NCBI GenBank assembly: GCA_003223215.1
Contig: QHYH01000205.1
Coordinates: forward strand, 3,436-38,027
Length of the DNA: 34,592 bases
Direction of reading: 5' to 3'
DNA from: Acidobacteriota bacterium
Lineage (GTDB): Bacteria; Acidobacteriota; Terriglobia; Acidiferrales; UBA7541
The position numbers and the translations under genes were made by a program. The notes under the pieces are model-generated. The model saw nothing but the letters and a program-made list of their open reading frames with translations, did not search any database and was not told where the DNA came from. This document shows positions 15,900 through 23,307 of the stretch, one piece after another. How positions within the stretch are numbered: the stretch's first letter is position 1; each line of letters opens with the position of its first letter.

Positions 15900-16180
15900 C
15901 TCCTTAACCTGCCTACCGTTATTGGCGTCCACGAGAACCCGGTTTTAGGGGAAACCCGGCACATCAGCGGTTTCCTTTTTTTGATAGCCTTTGGATTTAT
16001 TATCGAATTAAGCCCGAAAAAACAACATTACGACGAATACGAACAGGAATCCGGCGCGGTCGCTCATTTGCACGCAAAATAGTTTGCTACGAACGCCTCA
16101 ACTGTTAACAGCTAGATCCCGTCCACAAGTCGCCCAAGTTGTCACATTCTCATGGGCCAGCCGTCGGGAGGCGGCCAACC

Positions 16181-17146
16181 ATGAGGAGCAAAAGCAAGAA
16201 ACGGAAACCGGCTTGGCGGAGAACCAAGCTCGGCCTTCCGGATCTGGATCACGCGAAAGCGGCTGTGCTTGCTAGCTTGCATTCTCCGGAATCGCAGCGC
16301 AGCTATCGGCATGCGATTGACGAGTTTGTTGGATGGTATTGTTCAGAGCCTCGCTTGTCCTTCAACAAGACGGTTGTCACCCGTTACCGGATTCACCTCG
16401 AAGATCGCCGGCTGGCCCCGGGAACCACGAATGTGAGACTCGCAGCCGTGCGCAGGCTGGCCGACGAGGCGGCTGATGCCGGCTTGCTGAGCCCAGAACT
16501 TGCGGCCGGTATTCGCAGGGTAAAGGGATCCAAGAGATTGGGTGTTCGATTAGGGAATTGGTTAACCGCAGAACAGGCCCGCTCCCTCTGGCAGCTCCCG
16601 AACGCCGGAACGCTAAAAAGCAAGCGGGATCGAGCGATTCTGGCAGTTTTACTAGGCTGCGGGCTTCGTCGTAGAGAACTGTCCGACCTTACGCTCGACC
16701 ATCTCCAGCGTCGCGAAGATCACTGGGTCATTATTGATCTGGTCGGAAAGGGGCGTCACATTCGGACCGTTCCCGTTCCTGAATGGGTGAAGCGAACAAT
16801 CGACGATTGGCTAGCAGAAGCTGGTGTCACGAACGGCAGATTGTTCCGGCCTGTTTGCAGAGCAGGAACCGTTTGGGGCGAGGGAATAACGGAAAAAGTG
16901 GTCTGGCATGTCGTGAAGGAGTACGCCGCGAAGATTGGAGTGTCGAAACTTGCACCACATGATTTGAGGAGGTCGTGTGCCCGGCTCTGCCATGAGGCTG
17001 GTGGAGAGTTAGAACAGATTCAGTTCCTACTGGGACATGTGTCCGTGCAGACTACTGAAAAATACTATGTGCGGAAAGTGGATATGTGCCGTGGGTGTCG
17101 TAAGTCGCCTGTTGTCAACGGGCGCGCTTGGCTGGACTCAGCATAA
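16181..17146 (+). CDS. Solitary tyrosine recombinase/integrase
   Basis: 321 residues from the ATG at 16181, chosen because GGGAGG lies eight bases upstream; an earlier in-frame ATG at 16139 has no such site. The N-terminal core-binding domain (SPESQRSYRHAIDEFVGWYC) is followed by the catalytic domain: Arg in GCGLRRREL, Lys in LVGKGRHI, HxxR in HDLRRSCA, His in LLGHVS and Tyr in TTEKYY. All five positions are present, so it should be active. It resembles integrases of small integrative elements, not Rit proteins. The preceding 15900-16180 has no gene. It converges on RIT3, 63 bp away. Confidence 0.92.
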   Translation: MRSKSKKRKPAWRRTKLGLPDLDHAKAAVLASLHSPESQRSYRHAIDEFVGWYCSEPRLSFNKTVVTRYRIHLEDRRLAPGTTNVRLAAVRRLADEAADAGLLSPELAAGIRRVKGSKRLGVRLGNWLTAEQARSLWQLPNAGTLKSKRDRAILAVLLGCGLRRRELSDLTLDHLQRREDHWVIIDLVGKGRHIRTVPVPEWVKRTIDDWLAEAGVTNGRLFRPVCRAGTVWGEGITEKVVWHVVKEYAAKIGVSKLAPHDLRRSCARLCHEAGGELEQIQFLLGHVSVQTTEKYYVRKVDMCRGCRKSPVVNGRAWLDSA

Positions 17147-17209
17147 TATCCTCGGTTGACTGGTGGAGGTCGGGTCGCGGTTGCCATACACGCGTGTCCT
17201 GAGGAAGGG

Positions 17210-18220
17210 TTACAAGGAATGGAGCCAGTCAAGAAGGTCCTTGTTCTGCTTCCAGCAGGGGATCGTCTGGACTAACGAAGGCTCACTGATTTTTTCCAGT
17301 GCGTTTCGCTTCATCTCCAGATTTGCCCTCGCGTAAATCTGAGTGGTTTTAGCATCCACGTGGCCGAGGAAGTCGCGGATCATGTCGAGAGAGACTCTGC
17401 TCTGCAACAGGTGCATACCCTTTGTATGTCTCAGCGTGTGGGGGCTTACGGTTCGGTTTAAACTCGGACACTTGCTTCGTGAAAGAACGAAGTATTTGTG
17501 AAGGATGTAGCGAACTCCGGAACGGGTCAGTCGCTCGTGGCGCGCGTTGTGGAAAAGAGGCTTGTCGAACTGTTCGGGATGATCGAGGTGGTTTTCCTGC
17601 ATGTGACTCCGTAGAAGCTGAACTGTGTTTGCCATCAAAGGCACAGCGCGCATTTTGCGCCCCTTTCCCAGAAGGCGAATCTGCGCGGGTGGATCCAAAC
17701 GCACGTCTCCGACGGAGAGATCGACCAACTCCTGAACACGCGCTCCCGTGTCGTAAAGTACGCTCAGCAAGACCGCATCTCTTCGACCCTCTGGCGTGCG
17801 GAGATCTGGCTGCGCCAGTATCTCCGCCAACTCTTCTTTGGAAAGGTAGCTGACGGTTGGGCGAGTGTGTCTCCGCAGCGGGATCGCGAGGATTTTTTGA
17901 CACTCATGCATACGGGTCGGCTCTTCCGCCTGAACATATCGGAAGAATGCATGCAGGGCCGCAAGCCGTTGATTTCGTGTGCGGGGTGAAGACTTTCTTT
18001 CCCGCTCCAGGTAGTCCAGGAACGCTTCGACAAACGAAACGTCGATCTGTTCGAGACGTAATTTTTCCAGAGCGATTCCCTGCACATCACGGCAGAATCG
18101 GAGAAGGAGAGTGAACACGTCGCGGTATGCCTTGATAGTGTTCGGACTGACATTCCGCTGGGCGGCCAGATAGTGCGTCAAAAAGCTCGTGACGTGAACG
18201 GAGAAATCGGTCGGTTTCAT
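17210..18220 (-). CDS. RIT3 RitC, tyrosine recombinase
   Basis: 336 residues. A core-binding domain (SPNTIKAYRDVFTLLLRFC) and an intact catalytic set: Arg in TGARVQEL, Lys in GKGRKMRA, HxxR in HTLRH, His in LGHVD, Tyr in TTQIYARA. The end LLDWLHSL matches the C-terminal tails of RIT1 and RIT2 RitC. The ATG overlaps the ritB stop (ATGA). It is closer in sequence to RIT1 RitC than to RIT2 RitC by eye (TGARVQEL, RSGVRYIL). Confidence 0.94.
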   Translation of the reverse strand: MKPTDFSVHVTSFLTHYLAAQRNVSPNTIKAYRDVFTLLLRFCRDVQGIALEKLRLEQIDVSFVEAFLDYLERERKSSPRTRNQRLAALHAFFRYVQAEEPTRMHECQKILAIPLRRHTRPTVSYLSKEELAEILAQPDLRTPEGRRDAVLLSVLYDTGARVQELVDLSVGDVRLDPPAQIRLLGKGRKMRAVPLMANTVQLLRSHMQENHLDHPEQFDKPLFHNARHERLTRSGVRYILHKYFVLSRSKCPSLNRTVSPHTLRHTKGMHLLQSRVSLDMIRDFLGHVDAKTTQIYARANLEMKRNALEKISEPSLVQTIPCWKQNKDLLDWLHSL

Positions 18221-19197
18221 CGCTCGACCCTCCGCGGAATGACGTCACCAAAGGCTGCGCCCGCTCGTGCCGTAATCTCGGGAAAAAGTTCGGCGGTAAG
18301 ATGAAGGTAATGCTGAGTCCCGGAAAGATTCACATGCCCGAGGTAGGTCGCCAGAAGAGGAAGTTTGGCATTCAGATCCTCACCGTCTTGGTACCACCGT
18401 CGTAAGGCCTGAACAGCAAATTGGTGACGTGCGTCGTGGATCCTGGGCCCCTTGCCTCGGCCGCCGTGAGAAATTCCACACTGCAGCAACAGTTGACGAA
18501 ACAGCGTGTAAACGGTGCGTAAGCTGAAGGGCCCTCCATTTGGTCTCGGGAAGAAGATTGCATCGGGCGGGCGTTTTTCAAAATGGGCAGCGTACTTTCG
18601 CAAGCGGTTTACGAGGGGCAAGGCGGGGGGAACCAAGCGATCTTTGCGGAATTTCGCCTGGCGTACCGTGATGATGCCTTGATTCAGATCGACGTCTCGA
18701 ATGCGTAGTTTCAGCACTTCTCCGGCACGGAACCCGCAGCCATACAGGAGCCGAAAAACTTCCGGCATAATAAGATGCCGCAAAGGCGAACGCGCCGTAG
18801 GCTCGAGGGCGTCCACGGCCCGGAAGAACTTTCGAAGCTCTTCGTCAGTCAGCATTCTGGGCACGAAAGTTGATCGGTTTCGAGTTGCTAATGTGAAATC
18901 GGGCACATACGCGGAATGGCCGAGCCGCAACAAAAAGCGAGAGAATTGCCGAGTGACAGTGATCCTTTGCTGGTGGGTTGCCGCACTTTCGTGGGCTTTC
19001 TTTGCTAACCATTTCCGGGCGACAGAGCCAGGTAACTCTTGGATCGTGAGTCCCTCCTGCACCAAAAAGTCGTCGAGGCGCCGCAAGATTCGAGTCGCTT
19101 CATGATAGGCGTACCCACAGGCATGCTTTTCTTGAAGAAATTTCTCCATGCAAGGAGTTAGAACGCTTTGGAACCTGTTGGATGAATCAGCTGGCAT
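18217..19197 (-). CDS. RIT3 RitB, tyrosine recombinase
   Basis: 326 residues with intact active site: Arg in GCGFRAGEVL, Lys in QAKFRKDR, HxxR in HDARHQF, His in YLGHVN and Tyr in GTQHYLHL. It is similar to the truncated RIT1 RitB (PRIHDARHxFAV, KLPLLATYxGHV), and serves as the reference showing that the RIT1 copy has lost its Tyr segment. Its start overlaps ritA by 11 nt and its stop overlaps ritC by four. Confidence 0.94.
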   Translation of the reverse strand: MPADSSNRFQSVLTPCMEKFLQEKHACGYAYHEATRILRRLDDFLVQEGLTIQELPGSVARKWLAKKAHESAATHQQRITVTRQFSRFLLRLGHSAYVPDFTLATRNRSTFVPRMLTDEELRKFFRAVDALEPTARSPLRHLIMPEVFRLLYGCGFRAGEVLKLRIRDVDLNQGIITVRQAKFRKDRLVPPALPLVNRLRKYAAHFEKRPPDAIFFPRPNGGPFSLRTVYTLFRQLLLQCGISHGGRGKGPRIHDARHQFAVQALRRWYQDGEDLNAKLPLLATYLGHVNLSGTQHYLHLTAELFPEITARAGAAFGDVIPRRVER

Positions 19198-20443
19198 GAT
19201 TCACCTCGTCTAGATTCAATGCCACACCCCGCAAAGCTTCTACATCCGCCTTGGCGTAGATACGTGTTGATTCCAAACTGGTATGACCTAAGATCTCCGC
19301 GATGGTCGGAAGCGGCGTCCCCTTTTCTAGAAGCCGAGTCGCTAAAGTATGGCGAAGCGAATGGAGACCGCGCTTTTGTGGGCTCCGAAAGGTGATCCTC
19401 GCTAGCAGGCGCCAATACTTAACAATGTGGTGCAGATGGTTGTTTTCCCTGAAAGGATCAAACGGCGGGTTCACCTTGAGAAATACCTCTCGGTGTGTCG
19501 TTTGGGGACGGCCCGACTTCAAGTAGTCAATCAGAGCCTCACCGACCTCGCTGGTCAAAGGCAGAGTCAATGGCGTGCTTGTCTTCGCTTGCGTGATTTC
19601 TATGGTCGACTCCGCCCAACGCAGGTTATCCAGTTTGAGTGTGCGAATATCCCCAGCACGCAATCCCAAGCGGCATGCCAGTAAGAGGATGGCGTAATCT
19701 CGCTTCCCTTTTGCAGAACTGCGATCGACCGCACCCAGAAGCCGGACGATGAGTTCCTGATCCCACACCGAAGGAATCGTTGCATCTCTGGGAGCACGGA
19801 TTTTCGGCAACTCCGCACTGAGATCTTTTTGCAGAATCCCACGCATGGTGAGGAACCGGAGAAAAGAACGCACATACGATACAAGTCCCCTAACCGTCCC
19901 TGGCCTCAAGTGATCTCTACAGGACACGAACTCGGACAGATCCGCCGCCTGAATTTGGTCCAGTGTCCGCGCTTTCCTGGAATGGAGAAAATCTAAGAAG
20001 ATTGTCAGTTCTGTGGTACACCGCTGAAGGGTCGATGGTCGAAGATGGAGCCGATCCTCACAATACTGCTCGTAATCACGAAGTGTGTGCTGCATGGTCG
20101 GGACAAGATGGATTGCCTGCACCTCCGTCACTGCTCGTTGAATGCGCCCGGTCGTACCGAACTCGGCAAGCACCTTTACGCTGAACGCCACATGCCGACG
20201 CCTGCCATCGCCCGGCCCATCCACCTGCTCATCCCTGACGCGATACTCCTCCAAAAAGCGTGCCACCAAATCCGCTGAAAATTCGTTTCCCAGGTTCTTC
20301 TGGTGGGAAAATTCGATGAGGTGTTCCCAGATTGCTCGATACCGATTCCGTGATCTCCTGCTGTAGCCCAGCCGTTCGATTTCGACCACAGCGTCAGCGA
20401 CGAGTCGCCCCAGCTGCAAGTTTTCCGAATGGGTTTCTTCCAT
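19187..20443 (-). CDS. RIT3 RitA, tyrosine recombinase
   Basis: 418 residues with the long N-terminal region typical of RitA, and a complete catalytic set: Arg in LGLRAGDI, Lys in QAKTSTPL, HxxR in HSLRH, His in LGHTS, Tyr in TRIYAKAD. GAGGAGG lies about eight bases before the ATG at 20443. It keeps Arg I, unlike RitA of RIT2, and is only distantly similar to it, so the two elements are of different lineages. Confidence 0.94.
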   Translation of the reverse strand: MEETHSENLQLGRLVADAVVEIERLGYSRRSRNRYRAIWEHLIEFSHQKNLGNEFSADLVARFLEEYRVRDEQVDGPGDGRRRHVAFSVKVLAEFGTTGRIQRAVTEVQAIHLVPTMQHTLRDYEQYCEDRLHLRPSTLQRCTTELTIFLDFLHSRKARTLDQIQAADLSEFVSCRDHLRPGTVRGLVSYVRSFLRFLTMRGILQKDLSAELPKIRAPRDATIPSVWDQELIVRLLGAVDRSSAKGKRDYAILLLACRLGLRAGDIRTLKLDNLRWAESTIEITQAKTSTPLTLPLTSEVGEALIDYLKSGRPQTTHREVFLKVNPPFDPFRENNHLHHIVKYWRLLARITFRSPQKRGLHSLRHTLATRLLEKGTPLPTIAEILGHTSLESTRIYAKADVEALRGVALNLDEVNHAS

Positions 20444-20502
20444 GACGAACCTCCTCTGTAACGTGCGGCTCCATGGCCACCGAGGAGTGCATCATGAAAT
20501 CT

Positions 20503-20605
20503 TATGTGCTGTAATCCAACAGGAATGAATTGACCGGCAAGCACTTACAGCAGCAACTCTACATAACGTCCCACGGCGCATACATCATATGTGCTGCAGT
20601 ACATA
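20503..20605. repeat. Iterated TATGTGCTG motifs and an 18-bp near-palindrome upstream of RIT3 ritA
   Basis: TATGTGCTG occurs at 20503-20511 and again within TATGTGCTGCAGTACATA (20588-20605, one mismatched pair). TGCTGTAA (20507-20514) is inverted as TTACAGCA (20545-20552). The arrangement suggests recombinase binding sites at the element end. Confidence 0.55.
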
Positions 20606-20874
20606 TAAAATATCTTGGCTGCAAACAGCGGCTCCGCGGAGCAGTGAACGACCGGATTGGAATTGAGCCAGAGTCTTGAAATCCTGAAATCCTGAAATCC
20701 AATTATCACTCCCAGCCAGACCATTTTCTGATTGGTCTGTCGATTTCCACGATCTGACCATATTATCGGCACGCCATGAACAACTCGCACCGCTATGACA
20801 AACTCCCAAACTCCGGGGCCGGGCGACAGAGTAAAAGCCAATAGACACGTCCATGTAGGGTACAGGCCAGCACT

Positions 20875-20900
20875 TCTCCGCGAACGCCACTTACCAGGAC
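20875..20900. repeat. Dispersed repeat, copy I (right end)
   Basis: Reads CTTCTCCGCGAACGCCACTT then ACCAGGAC, the common 3' end of the family. Confidence 0.6.
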
Positions 20901-20936
20901 TTAGCCAACGGTGAAGTATTTTCGTAAACTCTATTC

Positions 20937-21260
20937 ATGACGTTCACTAAACGGCTTCGCGACGGAGTATGTCGCGGAGAAATCACTTGCAGTGTGCGAA
21001 TCTGGACGCGTCCCCACGTCAGAGTAGGCGGGCGGTATCGTATGGAGGAAGGCGAGATTCAGGTCGATTCGATTCAACCAATAGGGTTTCCAGATATTAC
21101 TCCCGAACTGGCGCGCGAGTCTGGGTTCCTTGGCGTTTTGGACCTGCTCAAAGTCGCGAAACACAGTCGAGGTGAGAATATTTATTTAATCCGATTCCAC
21201 TACGTGCGACCGCGTGCCAAGCGAATAGGTCAGCGTAAGTCAAAAGCACATGTCCAGTAA
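20937..21260 (+). CDS. ASCH-domain (PUA-like) protein
   Basis: 107 residues: MTFTKRLRDGVCRGEITCSV, RIWTRPHVRVGGRYRM, then IQVDSIQPIGFPDITPELAR and ENIYLIRFHYV. This matches small stand-alone ASCH proteins, a beta-barrel fold thought to bind RNA or modified nucleosides; the exact ligand is unknown. The last three codons (HVQ and TAA) lie inside repeat copy J, so the repeat may have supplied the 3' end. The C-terminal RPRAKRIGQRKSKAHVQ is basic. Confidence 0.8.
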   Translation: MTFTKRLRDGVCRGEITCSVRIWTRPHVRVGGRYRMEEGEIQVDSIQPIGFPDITPELARESGFLGVLDLLKVAKHSRGENIYLIRFHYVRPRAKRIGQRKSKAHVQ

Positions 21261-21278
21261 CGCGACATTACCAGGCAG
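21249..21278. repeat. Dispersed repeat, copy J, overlapping the ASCH gene stop
   Basis: ATGTCCAGTAACGCGACATT then ACCAGGCAGTA. The TAA within it ends the ASCH gene. Confidence 0.6.
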
Positions 21279-21347
21279 TAGCACGTTCGGAGGTGGCTCA
21301 AGATACTATCCTTGCCACGCGCGTCCCTCTGCGGCGAGGTCATCTCA

Positions 21348-21881
21348 ATGCGACTGAAATCTGCGGTGGTTTTCTTCGCAGGTATGTGTTTGTTTGCAGC
21401 GAATCAAGTGCTCGCTGCGTCGCCAAAAGATAGATGCGCTCTTCCTCCGAGCCTGCGTGACGAAATCTCAAAAACATATCCTCGTGCAAGACCTGTAAGC
21501 CTGGCCGATTTGGATGATTATGCTCGAAAACAGTACCGAAAAGACTTCGGTACTCGGTGCCCTGGTTTGGTCAGAGTGAACTTCTATGGTGACGGGAAGC
21601 CAACGTGGGCCTTGCTTTTGGTCGCAAAGGAAGGCCCGAAGCAAAAACCCGAACTGGTTGTGGCCCATCAACTGGGGAACGCCTGGGATATTCGCTCATT
21701 GGACACCGCAGATGGGGCGGTAGCCGTCTGGAGCGAGGGGCCTGGCAAGTATGAGGGCACGTACGAGGGCAAGCTGATTCGAGCTAAGAATCCTGCCATC
21801 CTAATTGCGGACTATGGGTCGTTTACCATCCTTTACGCTTGGACAGGCAAAGAGGTGGAAAAGATTTGGCTTTCGGATTGA
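21348..21881 (+). CDS. Secreted hypothetical protein
   Basis: From ATG 21348 the product has 177 residues and a clean signal peptide (MRLKSAVVFFAGMCLFAANQ then VLAAS). The mature part contains RCALPPSLRDEISKTYPRAR, CPGLVRVNFYGDGKPTWALL and a final beta segment (NPAILIADYGSFTILYAWTG). The start 36 nt earlier is less likely because it would bury the signal. I do not recognise the family beyond its secreted, beta-rich character. Repeat copy C follows. Confidence 0.75.
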   Translation: MRLKSAVVFFAGMCLFAANQVLAASPKDRCALPPSLRDEISKTYPRARPVSLADLDDYARKQYRKDFGTRCPGLVRVNFYGDGKPTWALLLVAKEGPKQKPELVVAHQLGNAWDIRSLDTADGAVAVWSEGPGKYEGTYEGKLIRAKNPAILIADYGSFTILYAWTGKEVEKIWLSD

Positions 21882-21922
21882 GGGGCGTCAACTTCATTTT
21901 CGCTGTGGAACTTCCTAGTGCT

Positions 21923-22000
21923 TGATAAACAGCGATCGCGGACAAGTGGAATCCGTAGCGAAAGCTGGCCGGTCAAATAGACGGCTTCGCCACTTACCAG
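21923..22000. repeat. Dispersed repeat, copy C (near full length)
   Basis: Contains TTGATAAACAGCGATCGCGG, GTGGAATCCGTAGCGAAAGC, GGCCGGTCAAATAGACGGC and TCGCCACTTACCAG. It is the best copy for defining the body of the family. Confidence 0.75.
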
Positions 22001-22113
22001 ATGGCCCTGCTGGCGAATCGTGATAAATTCCGTTCGGTCGTGGTCTTGCGCCCTGCAACGAAGCACGCACACTCGCGTGATGAGGGAACCAAACTCCTGA
22101 CGGAGGTGTCTCA

Positions 22114-22872
22114 ATGAATGTGCGGATGCGTTCCATGTCGGTCCTGCCGGTTGTTTTGCCGTTTTTCCTTGTTGCTGCCCTCACCCACTCGCTCAGTTTT
22201 GCAACTGTTGCTCAAAATCGGGCGCAAAAGGAATCTGCTTCCTTCAAGAATGTCGAAGAGACCGTGTCGAAACTCTTGTCGGTGCCGGTATACACGGCGT
22301 CAGACGAAAAGCTTCTCAACGAGGCAGGTGATGGGGCCGCCCTTGCAATCACGAGAATCGTGGGCGAGCAAGAAATGAACTCGCCTGAAACAGGAAAGCG
22401 AATACTTCTCATCCTGCACTTGGCGTTTGAGGTCCCCCAATCCATCATCGAGCGGAACAAGACCCCGAAGGCAGCACTGCGTTTGCTCGACCAGTTGGAG
22501 CATACCGATTACGGGCGGCAGCCCAACCTAATCGGCAATGCACGATTTGAAATCAAGCACAATTCATCCACCGGGTGGCCTCTGGAGCCTGTAACTCTAC
22601 CCGGAGAGCCTGTCATTGATTGGGGGCACACTCAGTGGGTAGGCAACGTGCTCGCTTGGATTGCCACTATTAAGCCCGGGATGACGCGAAGCGACCTGCT
22701 GCGCGTGTTCACCACAGAGGGCGGCTTGTCTACGCGGACGCACAGGACCTACGTGCTGAAACAATGTCCGACTATCAAAGTTGACGTAGAGTTCTCAATT
22801 TCAGGGAACGAAGCGGAAGACAAAATCACCCAAATCTCACGGCCCTATTTAGACTACGGCCATTACGATTAG
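22114..22872 (+). CDS. Secreted hypothetical protein
   Basis: 252 residues; GGAGGTG lies seven bases before the ATG. A signal peptide (VLPVVLPFFLVAALTHSLSF) is followed by a helical region (about 45-130) and a C-terminal region with IATIKPGMTRSDLLRVFTTE, GLSTRTHRTYVLKQC and ISRPYLDYGHYD. The MTRSDL...F stretch resembles the SmpA/BamE-type start of small outer-membrane assembly domains, but the similarity is weak. Its function is unknown; it should act outside the cytoplasm. Repeat copy D begins eight bases after the stop. Confidence 0.75.
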   Translation: MNVRMRSMSVLPVVLPFFLVAALTHSLSFATVAQNRAQKESASFKNVEETVSKLLSVPVYTASDEKLLNEAGDGAALAITRIVGEQEMNSPETGKRILLILHLAFEVPQSIIERNKTPKAALRLLDQLEHTDYGRQPNLIGNARFEIKHNSSTGWPLEPVTLPGEPVIDWGHTQWVGNVLAWIATIKPGMTRSDLLRVFTTEGGLSTRTHRTYVLKQCPTIKVDVEFSISGNEAEDKITQISRPYLDYGHYD

Positions 22873-22880
22873 ACCTTGCC

Positions 22881-22952
22881 CAATCCTAGGTCCATATGGA
22901 ATCCGCCGCGAAAGGCTGCCGGTCAATTGGACGAGAACGCCACATTACTGGC
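22881..22952. repeat. Dispersed repeat, copy D
   Basis: TATGGAATCCGCCGCGAAAG, GCTGCCGGTCAATTGGACGA, then GAACGCCACATTACTGGCC. Confidence 0.75.
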
Positions 22953-22987
22953 CAATCGTGATGCCCGCTCGATGCGTGACGGGGAAA

Positions 22988-23188
22988 TCAGGAATAGCGA
23001 CATACCCAAGCAAAAACCAGGAACCACGCAAACGCAGTTCCCATTAGAAACCAGAAGACGATGGCCCTAAGCGGGACCACGCGATACGTATCATGAATGG
23101 TGATGTCCAACCCTAGGCTTGTGTGTAACCAAAACCGGAGAACAAAAGCTATTGCCACCAGCACGCCTATTCCGACCAGATGCTTCAT
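22988..23188 (-). CDS. Small two-helix membrane protein with an HDTY motif
   Basis: 66 residues from ATG 23188, with GGAGGG six bases upstream. Two hydrophobic segments (about 3-22 and 38-62) flank LDITIHDTYRVVPLR. The HDTY-VV sequence resembles a short loop of haem-copper oxidase subunit I, but the rest of that protein is absent, so function cannot be inferred. It lies alone, divergent from the large secreted protein at 23308. Confidence 0.7.
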   Translation of the reverse strand: MKHLVGIGVLVAIAFVLRFWLHTSLGLDITIHDTYRVVPLRAIVFWFLMGTAFAWFLVFAWVCRYS

Positions 23189-23238
23189 CCGGACCCTCCG
23201 CAGAAGAGGAATGTTACGTCCGTGCTGAGCAAAAAGGA

Positions 23239-23268
23239 ACATCTCCGATTACGCCACTTACCAGGCAC
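23239..23268. repeat. Dispersed repeat, copy H (right end)
   Basis: ACATCTCCGATTACGCCACT then TACCAGGCAC, 40 bp upstream of the next start. Confidence 0.6.
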
Positions 23269-23307
23269 AAGTACACGCTCTGCCAAAGCGGACTACAATG
23301 TGTCGTG

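Larger units (their letters stand above)
17210..20620 (-). mobile_element. RIT3: recombinase-in-trio element
   Basis: ritA, ritB and ritC on the minus strand with 11- and 4-nt overlaps. The right side probably reaches the palindromic motif cluster at about 20503-20605. The left end is somewhere in 17147-17209. I could not find matching inverted repeats, so the boundaries are approximate. No fourth gene like that of RIT2 is seen upstream of ritA. All three recombinases look intact, so this may be the only mobilisable trio of unmodified catalytic type in the window. Confidence 0.75.
20444..20936. other. 490-bp stretch without a gene: probable RIT3 end and repeats
   Basis: Holds the RIT3 promoter side, the TATGTGCTG motif cluster (20503-20605), three tandem copies of TGAAATCC (20677-20700) and repeat copy I at 20875-20900. 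I see no supported gene. Confidence 0.5.

Noticed and set aside
15900-16180. Possible tRNA or attachment site next to the solitary integrase
   Set aside because: I could not fold a cloverleaf or find the T-loop consensus; only a weak inverted GGTTT/AAACC pair is seen.
20677-20700. Three tandem TGAAATCC units as a CRISPR or satellite array
   Set aside because: Too short and without spacers; a simple tandem repeat only.
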